Below are positions 1 through 10,717 of a stretch of 64,000 bases of DNA, one piece after another. Location of the stretch: contig NC_067207.1 of assembly GCF_026262505.1 (NCBI RefSeq), positions 2,736,252-2,800,251 of the forward strand, given 5' to 3'. The notes under the pieces are model-generated. The model ran no database searches. It had not been told where the DNA came from and was given only the letters and a program-made list of their open reading frames with translations. How positions within the stretch are numbered: the stretch's first letter is position 1; each line of letters opens with the position of its first letter. Origin of the DNA: Trichomonas vaginalis G3 (taxonomy: Eukaryota; Parabasalia; Trichomonadida; Trichomonadidae). The translations under genes and the position numbers were made by a program.

Positions 1-1572
1 AATGTGTCATTCAGGGAGACATTGCCACTGCATGTCTCCCAGAATGAGACAATTTGTTGCAATCAGAATGTGATTGCAAAAGTTTGACCGACAAGGTGTA
101 ATATGCACTCCTGTCGGTCACAATGTGTCATTCAGGGAGACATTGCCACTGCATGTCTCCCAGAATGAGACAATTTGTTGCAATCAGAATGTGATTGCAA
201 AAGTTTGACCGACATGGGTGTAATATGCACTCCTGTCGGTCACAATGTGTCATTCAGGGAGACATTGCCACTGCATGTCTCCCAGAATGAGACAATTTGT
301 TGCAATCAGAATGTGATTGCAAAAGTTTGACCGACATGGGTGTAATATGCACTCCTGTCGGTCACAATGTGTCATTCAGGGAGACATTGCCACTGCATGT
401 CTCCCAGAATGAGACAATTTGTTGCAATCAGAATGTGATTGCAAAAGTTTGACCGACAAGAGTGTAATATGCACTCCTGTCGGTCACAATGTGTCATTCA
501 GGGAGACATTGCCACTGCATGTCTCCCAGAATGAGACAATTTGTTGCAATCAGAATGTGATTGCAAAAGTTTGACCGACAAGAGTGTAATATGCACTCCT
601 GTCGGTCACAATGTGTCATTCAGGGAGACATTGCCACTGCATGTCTCCCAGAATGAGACAATTTGTTGCAATCAGAATGTGATTGCAAAAGTTTGACCGA
701 CATGGGTGTAATATGCACTCCTGTCGGTCACAATGTGTCATTCAGGGAGACATTGCCACTGCATGTCTCCCAGAATGAGACAATTTGTTGCAATCAGAAT
801 GTGATTGCAAAAGTTTGACCGACATGGGTGTAATATGCACTCCTGTCGGTCACAATGTGTCATTCAGGGAGACATTGCCACTGCATGTCTCCCAGAATGA
901 GACAATTTGTTGCAATCAGAATGTGATTGCAAAAGTTTGACCGACATGGGTGTAATATGCACTCCTGTCGGTCACAATGTGTCATTCAGGGAGACATTGC
1001 CACTGCATGTCTCCCAGAATGAGACAATTTGTTGCAATCAGAATGTGATTGCAAAAGTTTGACCGACATGGGTGTAATATGCACTCCTGTCGGTCACAAT
1101 GTGTCATTCAGGGAGATATTGCCACTGCATGTCTCCCAGAATGAGACAATTTGTTGCAATCAGAATGTGATTGCAAAAGTTTGACCGACATGGGTGTAAT
1201 ATGCACTCCTGTCGGTCACAATGTGTCATTCAGGGAGACATTGCCACTGCATGTCTCCCAGAATGAGACAATTTGTTGCAATCAGAATGTGATTGCAAAA
1301 GTTTGACCGACATGGGTGTAATATGCACTCCTGTCGGTCACAATGTGTCATTCAGGGAGACATTGCCACTGCATGTCTCCCAGATTGGCACACTGTTCCG
1401 CATTCATAACTTGAATGCGGAACTTTGACCGACAAGAGTGTAATATGCACTCCTGTCGGTCACAATGTGTCATTCAGGGAGACATTGCCACTGCATGTCT
1501 CCCAGAATGAGACAATTTGTTGCAATCAGAATGTGATTGCAAAAGTTTGACCGACATGGGTGTAATATGCAC
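1..1572. repeat. Tandem array of 122-bp three-hairpin units
   Basis: Thirteen head-to-tail units start at 1, 122, 244, 366, 488, 610, 732, 854, 976, 1098, 1220, 1342 and 1464; the first is 121 bp, the rest 122 bp and the last stops after 109 bp, inside its third hairpin. Each unit folds into three successive hairpins: CATTCaGGGAGACAT with ATGTCTCCCagAATG; TTGCAATCA with TGATTGCAA; and GACCGACA with TGTCGGTC around an inner GAGTG/CACTC stem. Units are almost identical, apart from the short stretch after GACCGACA (agg, tggg or agag) and the unit at 1342, whose middle hairpin has an entirely different sequence. The array runs off the left edge. I see no coding capacity. Confidence 0.95.
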
Positions 1573-2189
1573 AAATATGATTCTTTATAGGATTTTTTTG
1601 TAATACGCCAAAAAATCACGACTTCTAGCCTTCTCATTATGTGCATTATTCCTATAAACCGTCTTAGCCCCTGAATATATAGTTGCAAATTAGATAAACA
1701 ATATAGCGCCAAATAAATTATTTCTGATTATCGACAACACATAGCCATTCTGTTCAACCCATTAGGCAAAATACCCGACAAGCCAAAAAAAGCACAACTC
1801 ATGATCGTGCCAGACATCAATAATCTTTTGACGTGATTTGTGCCAAACTCTCAAGAAAATCAATCGTTGGCATTTATTCCTAATATGTTATTATAATGCA
1901 TCATAGAGAACAAAAAATAATACCACATCAAAATAAAATAAGGCTGATTTCATCTCAAACTTTTAATTTTAACAAAGACACATATTGAAATATCATCACC
2001 ACATATGGTAGAATATTGCCAGATAATTGACACTTGACTTTTACACAAGCTCAAAATCAGCATCCCCATAGGATATTAGGTTTTCGAGAAAACAACACGG
2101 GATAAAAGTACACATATATATCTATCTAATTTCATAAAATCAGGTTGCTATATTTATCTGGAATGGTAAGATCCAACAAACAAGTGTGA
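1573..2189. other. Intergenic, nothing recognised
   Basis: AT-rich sequence between the hairpin array and the truncated Myb gene. I see no long reading frame, RNA gene or terminal repeat in it. Confidence 0.5.
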
Positions 2190-2669
2190 TTTGGTGTCAA
2201 AAATTTAAGGGTATTAAAACAATTAGTCGGAAAATACGGTGAAACAGAATGGAAAATCATTTCTCAAGTTATCGGTACAAAGAATCCACGTCAATGCCAT
2301 GATAGATGGTTTTATTACTTAACACCAAATATCAATAAAGCACCATTCACAGAGGATGAAGATTCTTTACTATTAGAACTTCTCCAAACATACGGCCCAA
2401 GATGGGTTCAAATTTCAAAATACTTCGCAGGTAGAACTGACACTCAAATCAAAAACAGATATCACGTCCTCAAGCGTAAAATACAGAATGATCAGCCATT
2501 ATATTCGGATGATCAGAAGGAAGATAAGAAGGAAGAACAAGTAGTTATTGAACCTCAAGAGGAAAAGAAATGCGATGTAGGAATGGAAAAAATCTTTGCT
2601 ATTTTCGACAATGTACTCAAGATTAATGAATTAGATTTCTTCGTAGATCCATTTACCTTATTTGAATGA
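2190..2669 (+). pseudogene. 5'-truncated Myb-like DNA-binding gene fragment
   Basis: An open frame of about 159 codons with no ATG at its head; an in-frame stop lies directly upstream at 2187. It encodes most of an R2R3 Myb domain. The first helix of the first repeat, with its leading Trp, is missing. The rest reads TEWKIISQVIG, then RQCHDRWFYYLTPNIN, then a complete second repeat (PFTEDEDSLLLELL, GPRWVQISKYFAGRTDTQIKNR). A charged Glu/Lys tail ends at the TGA. The frame downstream is clean, so the loss was one event at the 5' end. It is related to, but clearly diverged from, the intact Myb gene at 3547-4206 on the other strand. A non-ATG start is possible but unlikely. Confidence 0.75.
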
Positions 2670-3546
2670 ATCTTTTATTATGGCTTACTTATATTATCTC
2701 TATCCTTGTTCATAAATCTGTGTTCTATTGTTTTTTTATATTTCTACCATGAAAATTTATAAAGAATATATGTTTAAATTTTTAAGAAATCAGTGAGTAC
2801 AAAAATTGATTCAATACCGTCCCTCTATTTTTGACTCTCCTTAGGAGCATGCTAACTATCTATGGCCTTCATGCAAAATTTTATGTAAGTTTGATTTAAC
2901 AACTCTCTTCCCCTGTAAAAAATTTCAAGGTGATTTTTTTCCCAAAAACTTTTAGATCCTTTGTATTGGGCATCTTAAATTTAACTATGGTATATAGGTT
3001 CCACGAATCAAGAACTTTTCTCTTCTTGCTCAAGATATTATCCTTCAAACCAAGAAGTGCAGTATTTTTAAAATATTTTATAGTGAAATGCAATATAAAT
3101 TAAGTGAGATGTACGGTAATTGATTCAAAATTGATATTTTTTAATCAAGATGTTTTCTTATGAATTATAGAGATTGATTCTCTCATTATATGCCATACAC
3201 TTATTAGATATTATACATTGAATTAGCGCTTCAATAAAGTTCAATTTGATTTTGATCTCAAATATTTTATTCAATTAAATGGATTGACGATGTCTATTGT
3301 TATGCATCTTGCAACAATAACTAATTTGTAATCTACTTGCTTTTTTATCGTTGAGGCGGTATATTTCCGGAGCAAATTAAATTACATTTGGAAAAGGATT
3401 CAATATTTCACTAATTCTTGTCAATGAATACTTGAATCTTTAAAATTTGGAATGTCGAACTATATCTAAAAAAAATCTTAATTTCGAAAACTTCGGTTAA
3501 TACAATAGTATAGTTTTTATTATTACTTACAATTTTTCTAGTATAT
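2670..3546. other. Intergenic, nothing recognised
   Basis: AT-rich spacer between the two Myb loci. A 65-codon frame on the minus strand (2896-3093) has no domain signature and looks like chance. Confidence 0.45.
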
Positions 3547-4206
3547 TTAGAGATTAGTGATATTAATTATTGACTCTATTGTTTTGTGCTTAATTGGCAC
3601 ATAATTATCCAGCGAGAGAATTGAAGGAAGAATCACTCTTTCCTTCGCTTCCTTCTGGGTTTCATCATTTGGCTCTTCGATAGGTTTTTTACCTTGTCTC
3701 TGTAAAGCAAGGAATCTATTTTTTATATTTGTGTTTGTTCTCCCTTTAAAATACTTAGCAATTTTAGTCCATTTTGATCCATATAATTTATATTTTTCTA
3801 GCAATATTTGATCCTCTTCTTTTGTCCAATTACTGTTGTTAACATTTGGTGATAAATAATAGTTCCATCTTTCAAAACATTGTCTTTTATTTCTGTTGGG
3901 GAATTGCTCTGCAATATATGTCCAGACAATTGGAGACGAATTATTTACTAATTTTATAAGAAGTTGATCTTCACATTTAGTCCATTTGTTGTGTTTGAAT
4001 TTAGGCTTTTCTACGTCTTTAATCGGGCTCATCTTATTGCATTGTTTTTGAGGCATCAAGTTTGCAGTCATACAAAAAATATTTGGCATATACGAATATT
4101 TCAATGCCGGTACACTCTCAAAAAAAGAACTATTCAAATTAATTCTATGGATTTTCGGGAGTAGAAAAACTACCCAAATAGCAAATTTATCATTTTTTTT
4201 CGACAT
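3547..4206 (-). CDS. Myb-like (R2R3) DNA-binding protein
   Basis: 219 aa. The first Myb repeat spans about residues 74-118 (NKWTKCEDQLLIKLV, then RQCFERWNYYLSPNVN) and the second about 124-170 (NWTKEEDQILLEKY, then SKWTKIAKYFKGRTNTNIKNR). The regularly spaced Trp residues and the GRT-x-x-x-IKNR recognition helix are typical of trichomonad Myb regulators, several of which bind core-promoter elements in T. vaginalis. The 70 residues before the domain are hydrophobic and unlike a Myb N-terminus, so translation may really start at one of the internal Met codons near residues 40-60; that would leave a normal Myb of about 160-175 aa. The tail is short and Lys/Glu rich. Nuclear transcription factor by family; its target is unknown. 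Confidence 0.88.
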   Translation of the reverse strand: MSKKNDKFAIWVVFLLPKIHRINLNSSFFESVPALKYSYMPNIFCMTANLMPQKQCNKMSPIKDVEKPKFKHNKWTKCEDQLLIKLVNNSSPIVWTYIAEQFPNRNKRQCFERWNYYLSPNVNNSNWTKEEDQILLEKYKLYGSKWTKIAKYFKGRTNTNIKNRFLALQRQGKKPIEEPNDETQKEAKERVILPSILSLDNYVPIKHKTIESIINITNL

Positions 4207-4738
4207 TAAAAAATTTGTTTTGAGATCGCTCTCATTTTTTTCAGGGGGATTTTATAATTGACTTTTGTGAAGGATACCGAAATTTCCTAAATCGGAAATG
4301 CATAAATCAGTGGTCAACATACTCTTTTCACAATTGCATAATAATTTTTAAATGGAAACGAACCTTTTTTCAATTTCTAAATGACAGTTCTCTTCATTAT
4401 TTAGCATATCAGAAATTGCATATCGTAAGCTTCTATTAAAGTACATATTTTATCCATACCTTCGAATTTTTTTAGGTTTCGATTTCTTAATTCATGTTGA
4501 TTGAGGTTGAAATCATTTTCAGACATTTCAATTACTAATGTATTACCAATGAGATATAAATAATTAATGATTTCCAATATCCTTATTTGGCCATTGATAA
4601 TCAAGATACAAATCAACCTTTATGATTTATGCAGACAATATATACGTCAAGTGAAACAAAATTCCTTATTAAGAAAAGATTAATAATGATTTTTCTATTT
4701 TTCATTTTCGAAGAAAAATCATTTTGATGATGTTATGG
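4207..4738. other. Intergenic, upstream of the Myb gene
   Basis: AT-rich region between the Myb gene and the transposon at 4746. A 71-codon minus-strand frame (4401-4616) has no recognisable motif and I do not call it. Confidence 0.4.
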
Positions 4739-4745
4739 CTTAAAC

Positions 4746-5802
4746 TAAGGGTTTCGTTTTGCGAAAAAACGTACAATACGCAATTTCGCTAAAAAAACAT
4801 TTAGCTAGCAATTTCGACCTTTGACTCCACTCAAGACGTCACTTTTTTAATTTTGCGGTATCATATTTTTGGAAAATCTTTATGAATATTATATAAAAAG
4901 TCTCTTTAATATCTATATTTCATATTTTTATCGATTTTTAAAGTTTTTGCGAAAAGTATTCAATTATTTTTGCTATTTTGTCGGGTAAATGTCAGATTTG
5001 CGACATTTTCTGATATGATATTCAGATTCTACGTTGATAATAATGCTTATAGAACCCTCTTGCTATTGTGTCAAAATTGCGAAACCGATAGCAAAAATAT
5101 CTCGCAATATCAAAATTGAGATATTGAGTGAATTATGCATTATAGAGATTAAAAATCTGATTTGTGAAAACATCTCATCAGTTTCTAGCTAATTCAAAAA
5201 TCTTTACTATCTTATTCGATTAAAATGAAAAGGGAATAGTTTCATTATGCTTTAAATGACAGCCTTATAATATAATCATAGTTTTCGCTCAATATGCAGC
5301 ATTTTTTTTTCGAAATCTATGGTCAATGTCCTAAATACTGATTGCTTTGCATTCATATCTCTTACATTTTCTATACCCACATCACTATTCATTGCTATTC
5401 CTATCTTTTTCATTTTTGTTTGTTTCTCATAATTTCTCAAAAAACATGATAACTTGATATTTGTAAATATCATACTTTATAACGTAAATAAGAACTTGAC
5501 CTATTAAGAAAAGCAGTAATGAAAAGAAAATCTGAAATTCATAAAAATTACAAGTTTCTGATGACAATTAGCTTAATTAAACCAGGTACAAGATTATATA
5601 ATTGTATTTTCTATCCAATTATCCATATAATATCTTATCCAGAAAAAATAACTTGATCAATACCAAATGATTTTTTTAACTAGTAAATAAAGTATTTTCT
5701 TTACACACACATTGTATATCATAGTTTTTTTTTTTTGGTTCGCAAAACATCCAAAAACAAATATGCTATAAAAGTGACAATTTTAGCAAAACGAAACCCT
5801 TA
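4746..5802. mobile_element. Non-autonomous DNA transposon with 7-bp target duplication
   Basis: The ends are inverted: the left begins TAAGGGTTTCGTTTTGC and the right finishes GCAAAACGAAACCCTTA, giving terminal inverted repeats of about 20 bp with one mismatch. The flanks carry a direct duplication, CTTAAAC, at 4739-4745 and 5803-5809. The 1,057-bp interior is AT-rich with no plausible transposase; a 65-codon frame at 5276-5473 looks accidental. The superfamily is not clear from the ends alone: 7 bp is short for a MULE, though a mutated 8-9 bp duplication would fit. Confidence 0.75.
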
Positions 5803-6012
5803 CTTAAACATTATTTATCTTGCATAAATATGCATATATTGTCTATTTTATCGGTACAAACTTTGAGTGTGAAAATATGGAGAATTTTTTTTTGCTATCA
5901 TCAATATCAAAGATTATCTTCGTATATAATTTTGAGTAGAAATATATTTTTACAGTAGCTGTCAATTAAAACATAGTGACATTTTTTTTAAATAAAAAAA
6001 ATTGGAAATTCA

Positions 6013-6924
6013 TTAAAGGAAGTATGGTGAAACATGATCGGTTGGGACTTTCTGTTCTGAATCTGGAACAGCTTCAAAGACTCTGAATGTCCTTTGTCCA
6101 TTACTATCAACGTATAATGTAGCAGCCTTATTTCCAAGTCTATACATGTAGTTTGGTGCAGACCAAACAGTGACCAACTGTTGCTTTCCGAAATGATACA
6201 TATATCCTTCTTGCATCATTTGATGAGCGCGAGCAATCAATTCAATCCTATTATTATAGCAAAATTCTTCTGTAGGACGGGTTCCGAATAGTAAACCAGC
6301 GCCTCTTTGGTTTGTAGCCCAGCCAGAGATATCTTCTGGATCTGACCACACAATATCCTGTAGAGGACCACTTTGAGGTATTTCTTGACGTCTTTCTAGT
6401 AGAGCTAATTGATCGGCAAGTTTAATTTCGGGTGATAAACCTCCATGAACGCAGTAAATTCTATTTTCTATGAGTGCAGCCATTGGAAGCATATCCATAA
6501 CTTCATTGCATAACTTCCATAAGCCGGCATGACCGTATCTTTGAACAATTTCATCATAAAATCCGTAAATTGCATTAATACTACGATTTTCATGGTTTCC
6601 TCGAAGCATGTAAAAAGAATCGGGATATTTTACCTTATAAGCCATTAAAAGGGCAAAGGTTTCCATCGAATAATAGCCACGATCAACGTAATCGCCCATA
6701 AAAATGTAACGAGTGTCACTTGGTTGTCCTGATATTTTGAATAAGCGCATTAAATCATAAAACTGTCCATGAATATCTCCACAAATTGTGATTGGCAAAG
6801 AAACATTCAATAATGTTCCTTCTTCAAAGAGAATTTCTTGAGCCATTCTGAATAAACAGATATAATCTTGCTCAGGAATATCCTCATGTATCAGAAGTCG
6901 CTCAATAAGATTATCTAAATCCAT
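6013..6924 (-). CDS. PP6/Sit4-type Ser/Thr protein phosphatase catalytic subunit
   Basis: 303 aa, against 305 for human PP6. All PPP-family metal-site motifs are present: GDIHG (D50, H52), GDYVDRG (D78), RGNHE (N110), the H160 of CVHGG and H234 of RAHQ. The SAPNYMYR loop is also present, with Met where the family usually has Cys. The tail VFEAVPDSEQ...VSPYFL matches the PP6 ending (AVPDSE...TTPYFL) better than PP2A or PP4, so I favour PP6/Sit4. By family it dephosphorylates Ser/Thr in cell-cycle and nutrient signalling and works with SAPS-type subunits; a possible SAPS-like protein lies at 24515. The ATG is preceded on its own strand by initiator-like TCACTT about 30 bases upstream. The frame is intact. 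Confidence 0.93.
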   Translation of the reverse strand: MDLDNLIERLLIHEDIPEQDYICLFRMAQEILFEEGTLLNVSLPITICGDIHGQFYDLMRLFKISGQPSDTRYIFMGDYVDRGYYSMETFALLMAYKVKYPDSFYMLRGNHENRSINAIYGFYDEIVQRYGHAGLWKLCNEVMDMLPMAALIENRIYCVHGGLSPEIKLADQLALLERRQEIPQSGPLQDIVWSDPEDISGWATNQRGAGLLFGTRPTEEFCYNNRIELIARAHQMMQEGYMYHFGKQQLVTVWSAPNYMYRLGNKAATLYVDSNGQRTFRVFEAVPDSEQKVPTDHVSPYFL

Positions 6925-7259
6925 TTTGTCACTTTTTTATCCAAGTGACCTAAAATGAATCCTCATATATCATGATTCGTATTCGACATGTTAGCCATAA
7001 TCATATATGAAAAAGTGATTGAAGAGATATCATCATTGTAAAGATCTTTTGATATAAGTATAATATGCAATTTCTCAATTTATTTTAGGTTTGAAAGTCT
7101 CAAATCATTGCTTTTACCATGCATACTATTCCTACAACCCATATACAATTTATTCATACATCTAATAGCAGTCAGATAAACTGATGTAACTTTTACAAAG
7201 TGGTTGATTTGGCAAAATCATTTCACAGTATTCAATTTTTTTTTCAACTTCATTTTCCA
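6925..7259. other. Intergenic, with the probable ancestral promoter of the 8310 gene
   Basis: It contains divergent promoter sequence. An initiator-like TCATTTT at 7250-7256 sits just before the MITE insertion point and fits as the original initiator of the downstream membrane phosphatase-like gene. Confidence 0.5.
7250..7256 (+). promoter_or_regulatory. Probable ancestral initiator (Inr) cut off from its gene
   Basis: The sequence TCATTTT matches the trichomonad initiator TCA(C/T)(T/A). If the 1-kb MITE and one TTAA are removed, this A lies 13 bases before the ATG at 8310, a textbook spacing for T. vaginalis. It is now about 1.06 kb away. Confidence 0.5.
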
Positions 7260-8307
7260 TTAAGAGTGCACCCGTATGTACGTTTATTTGAGAGGAGGAG
7301 GATTACCCTCTCAATTTTGAGGGATTCGTTAGTTTATTTTCTCGATGAATATGCAATAAAATTTGATTTTTACCTTATCAATATACTTCATATAATATAC
7401 ACATGTTCATGTAAAAACTTTTTTCCAAAATCCTCAGGAATTAAGGGATTTTTGAATTTTAAAAATTTTTTTCGATTTTTTTCGAAAAAAAATATTTTCA
7501 GAACAGCCTTAACGGCTAAGATTTAGGAACAATGTTAAGTATCAAAAAGAAAGGAGGTCTGATATAGACAACATATATCGTTGAAGGTTGAAAAAATCTC
7601 TAATATTTGAGCCCAAAATTTCAAATTTTAATTTTTTGAAAAAAGAGGCCACCCGTATGTACGTTTATTTGAGAGGGGGAGGATTATATTTTTGAAAGGG
7701 TGAAACATTATGAATATGTTAATTATATAATAATATATATTATTATAAAAAAGAAAAAATAAAGCACGTTAAATTTTTTCTTTCTTGATTTTTTACAAAA
7801 TCTACTTAGAATTATGCAAAATATGACTAAATAATTATAAATTTCAAGTTAAATTTTAATTTTGATAAATAATTTAAATTTCAAAATATCAAGTTCAGTT
7901 CGACTATGTATGTAGTAATTCCTCAATAAAGTGCCAAAACCCTATTAAAATATATGAACATTTTCAACATTTTAATGTTTTTATTTAAAAATTTGTTGGA
8001 ATATGAGCTTCAAACAATTATTATGTAAATAAAAATAATTAAATATATGTATTTATTCGTATTACAACCGTAGTAAGTCGATTCTTCCTTTCTTCTACTG
8101 AGTTTTGAATTTGATTTCGAATTGTAAAGAGATTCAAAGGGAAAATACTAGCGGATAAAAACTACCGCCATGAAAGGGTCATAATGGACTCAAGTTGTAT
8201 TTTTTGATATTTTTTGCTTTTCGAGCCTAAATAGATAGCCAAGATAATGCCTAAAAATAAGGTTCTAAATTCTGAAGTTTACATGATCCTCTCGTGTGCA
8301 CCCTTAA
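7260..8307 (+). mobile_element. TTAA-target MITE, copy A
   Basis: 1,048 bp including TTAA at both ends (7260-7263 and 8304-8307). The ends are short inverted repeats, GAGTGCACCC at the left (GGGTGCACC in other copies) and GTGCACCC at the right. Copies B (42589-43636) and C (48260-49305) are nearly identical along their length, so all three moved recently. A subterminal block, CACCCGTATGTACG plus TTTATTTGAGAGG, occurs at the left end and again near 7650. The TTAA target is typical of piggyBac and Kolobok superfamilies. A 90-100 codon frame near the left end is not conserved as protein between copies: a homopolymer length change shifts it. It is therefore non-autonomous. Confidence 0.9.
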
Positions 8308-8309
8308 TT

Positions 8310-10171
8310 ATGATATCGAAGATCAACAAAGCAATGATATTCTTATACTATATAGTACCAACTACAGCATTTCTTCTCATCAGATATCTTCAAAATCGAG
8401 AATTTTCTTCTAAAATTATACGAAAAATCTTTTTATCACTATTAATTCTTTACGAAGCCTCAAGAATAGCATGCATCACTACGCTCCATCACAATTATTA
8501 CACAGTATCCATAGCAACGTTTATTTTTATTGTTGTTGGCTTTTGTAAACCGAAAGTCATATCATTTAGGAGCAGTTTTACCGAAGAATGGACATTTGGA
8601 TCAAGAAGGAAAACAAGAATACATATATTAGAAACGATTTCGTTATCATTATTGATCATTTTAGCATCATTTCTCATTGCAGGCTTTCAAAATGCATACC
8701 ACCATTACGGTAAAGTAAAACTTGAGAATCTCCAAATGGTTTTCAATGTCAAAAACTCTAAATTTCATTTACAACAATATAAACCCATTATTTTACAGTT
8801 CATGAAATACAATGGATTTAAATGCCTCATATCAACCTTATTAGTTATCTTTTCATGCTTCAAATTCTTACCATTTAGTATTTCAATAACAGAAAAACAT
8901 CCTATCATTAATTTCTCGGTTAAAATACACTTAATATTAGTAGTATATTGGATTTTTGCTGTTCACAATGCCAGAAACCTTTATAATGATTCAGTAAATT
9001 CAAATTCAAATTTCATGAAAGATAATTATATAAAACCAGAGGGATTAGTCAGATTCAAAGGTAAAAAACGCAATATTATTCTTGTTATTCTCGAATCAAT
9101 GGAATCTACATTTTTATCCAGACAATCTGGAGGAATTTACGACCAACAATTGATTCCTCAGCTTGAGTACATTGCCAATCATTCAGATTCATTGCATTTT
9201 TCCCATAAAAAAGGAAAGATGGGTGGAGCATTTGAATTTTTGAGGACTTCTTATACTGGAGGGTCATCATATTCCATGATATGTGCAGATATATTGGGAT
9301 TCCAGAACAGAGTGATCAATCAAAACCAGGATACAATGTTCCATCCCAATGTAAAATGCATTAGCGATATTTTGAGAGAAAACGGTTATAAAAATTTGGC
9401 AATTTTTGGAGCCCCTTATTCATCATGTCACCAAGGATTTATATTTTCAACACATGGATTCTCTAGGGAAGACATATATTCATCATTTGATTATTCAAAT
9501 TCATTTGATTGGGTAAGAGATTATGTAACATTAGATTTTGCGAAAAAGCAGCTTACAAAGGTCTCCCAACAAGGCCAACCATTCTTTGCTGTTGTTATGA
9601 CTCTTGACACCCATGCTCCGGGCTTGACTTGCCCTTATTGTCGAAGAACTGCAAATCGACAAATTGATACAATCATGTGTTCAGACAGACAAGTCACAAA
9701 GTTCGTAGAATGGATAAAACAACAACCTTTCTATGAAGATACAGTTGTTATGCTTCAAGGAGACCATGAAATGATGTATCCAGAATTAGATTCAAGATCT
9801 CATAGAGAAAGATATAAAAGAACACTTTTCAATGCAATATTTAACTCAAAATTACGTCCTGAAGCCGGAACAACAAGAAATTATTCAGTATTTGACGTAG
9901 GACCAACACTTTTGGCTGCAGCCGGTGCTACAATCAAGGGAATAAATTAGGGTTAGGAGTGAATCTATTCTCTAAAGAAAAACCTCTTCTTGAGAAATAT
10001 ATTTATAGCCATGTTGAAACAGAATTAAATATGGAGAATGTATGGTACATAAATAACATTCTCCAAAAATCTGTGGGCACAGATCCACGCGTTACTGTCA
10101 AAATTAGGGATCCCTACGAAATCTTTAGGCCACGCTTCCCTGGACATCGTGACATATTTAAGCGTCGATAA
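8310..10171 (+). pseudogene. Phosphoglycerol transferase/sulfatase-like membrane protein, frameshifted near the end
   Basis: Alkaline-phosphatase-superfamily enzyme resembling lipoteichoic acid synthase/MdoB. About five N-terminal membrane segments are followed by a catalytic domain with ILVILESMEST (Thr near residue 267 as likely nucleophile), MTLDTHAPG and LQGDHEMMY. Such enzymes transfer phosphoglycerol or cleave sulfate esters at a membrane surface; the substrate here is unknown. An ATG at 8247 lies inside the MITE and would add 21 transposon-encoded residues, so I place the native start at 8310. Around 9942-9950 the frame stops after ATIKGIN, but the next frame continues at once with KLGLGVNLFSKEKPLLEK and a normal C-terminus to 10171. 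That is one missing base (or an assembly error), with no other break seen. The promoter has also been displaced by the MITE. Confidence 0.8.
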
Positions 10172-10717
10172 TTATTATGTTTGTTGCGTTTGTAAACTTT
10201 TTAGTGTTATATCGCATACGATTTTTACTTGAATATTTTCATTTCAAAGGTTTTTAATGCCAAATGCATATATTTCTTTCGTCAGTCACATATTAAAATT
10301 GCTTTAGGTCATTCCTGCTCAAGTTATGGATAACTATATTAAGAAATCAGAACAGATAATTTACGTTCAAAAATACCTTATATGGAAAATGATAAAAGAA
10401 AAGGCAGAACCAAGATGCGATCACGATGCTGATTCAAAGTATCATCTCCATATTGCTTGATTTTAAACCAAATCAATACTTCAAAATTTTCCTGTTGTTC
10501 TAAAAATTATAAACGATTTCAAGGAGAAAAAGAAAATTGATTTGTCACATGATTATGAGTGAGATTATAACATAAAAATAAATTTGAGAAAAAAATTGAA
10601 TGCAAGAATACTCGTTTAAAATTGCGATAAAAGAATATATATATAATACATGAGTCCTATCTCCCGCAATTTTGAAAGAAAAGTGAACCGAGTTTTCAAT
10701 TTTTTTTACAATATTAT
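10172..10717. other. Intergenic, possible short gene relic
   Basis: AT-rich. A run of about 49 sense codons (roughly 10313-10460, starting VIPAQVMDNYIKKSEQ, ending with TGA) has gene-like codon use but no ATG at its head and no family I can name; it may be a fragment of a lost gene. Confidence 0.3.

Noticed and set aside
1-1572. CRISPR array
   Set aside because: Units are whole 122-bp copies with no unique spacers, in a eukaryotic setting.
7264-7526. 90-108 codon frame shared by the three MITEs
   Set aside because: Copies differ in reading frame after a homopolymer and no domain is seen; it is open only because the copies are young.
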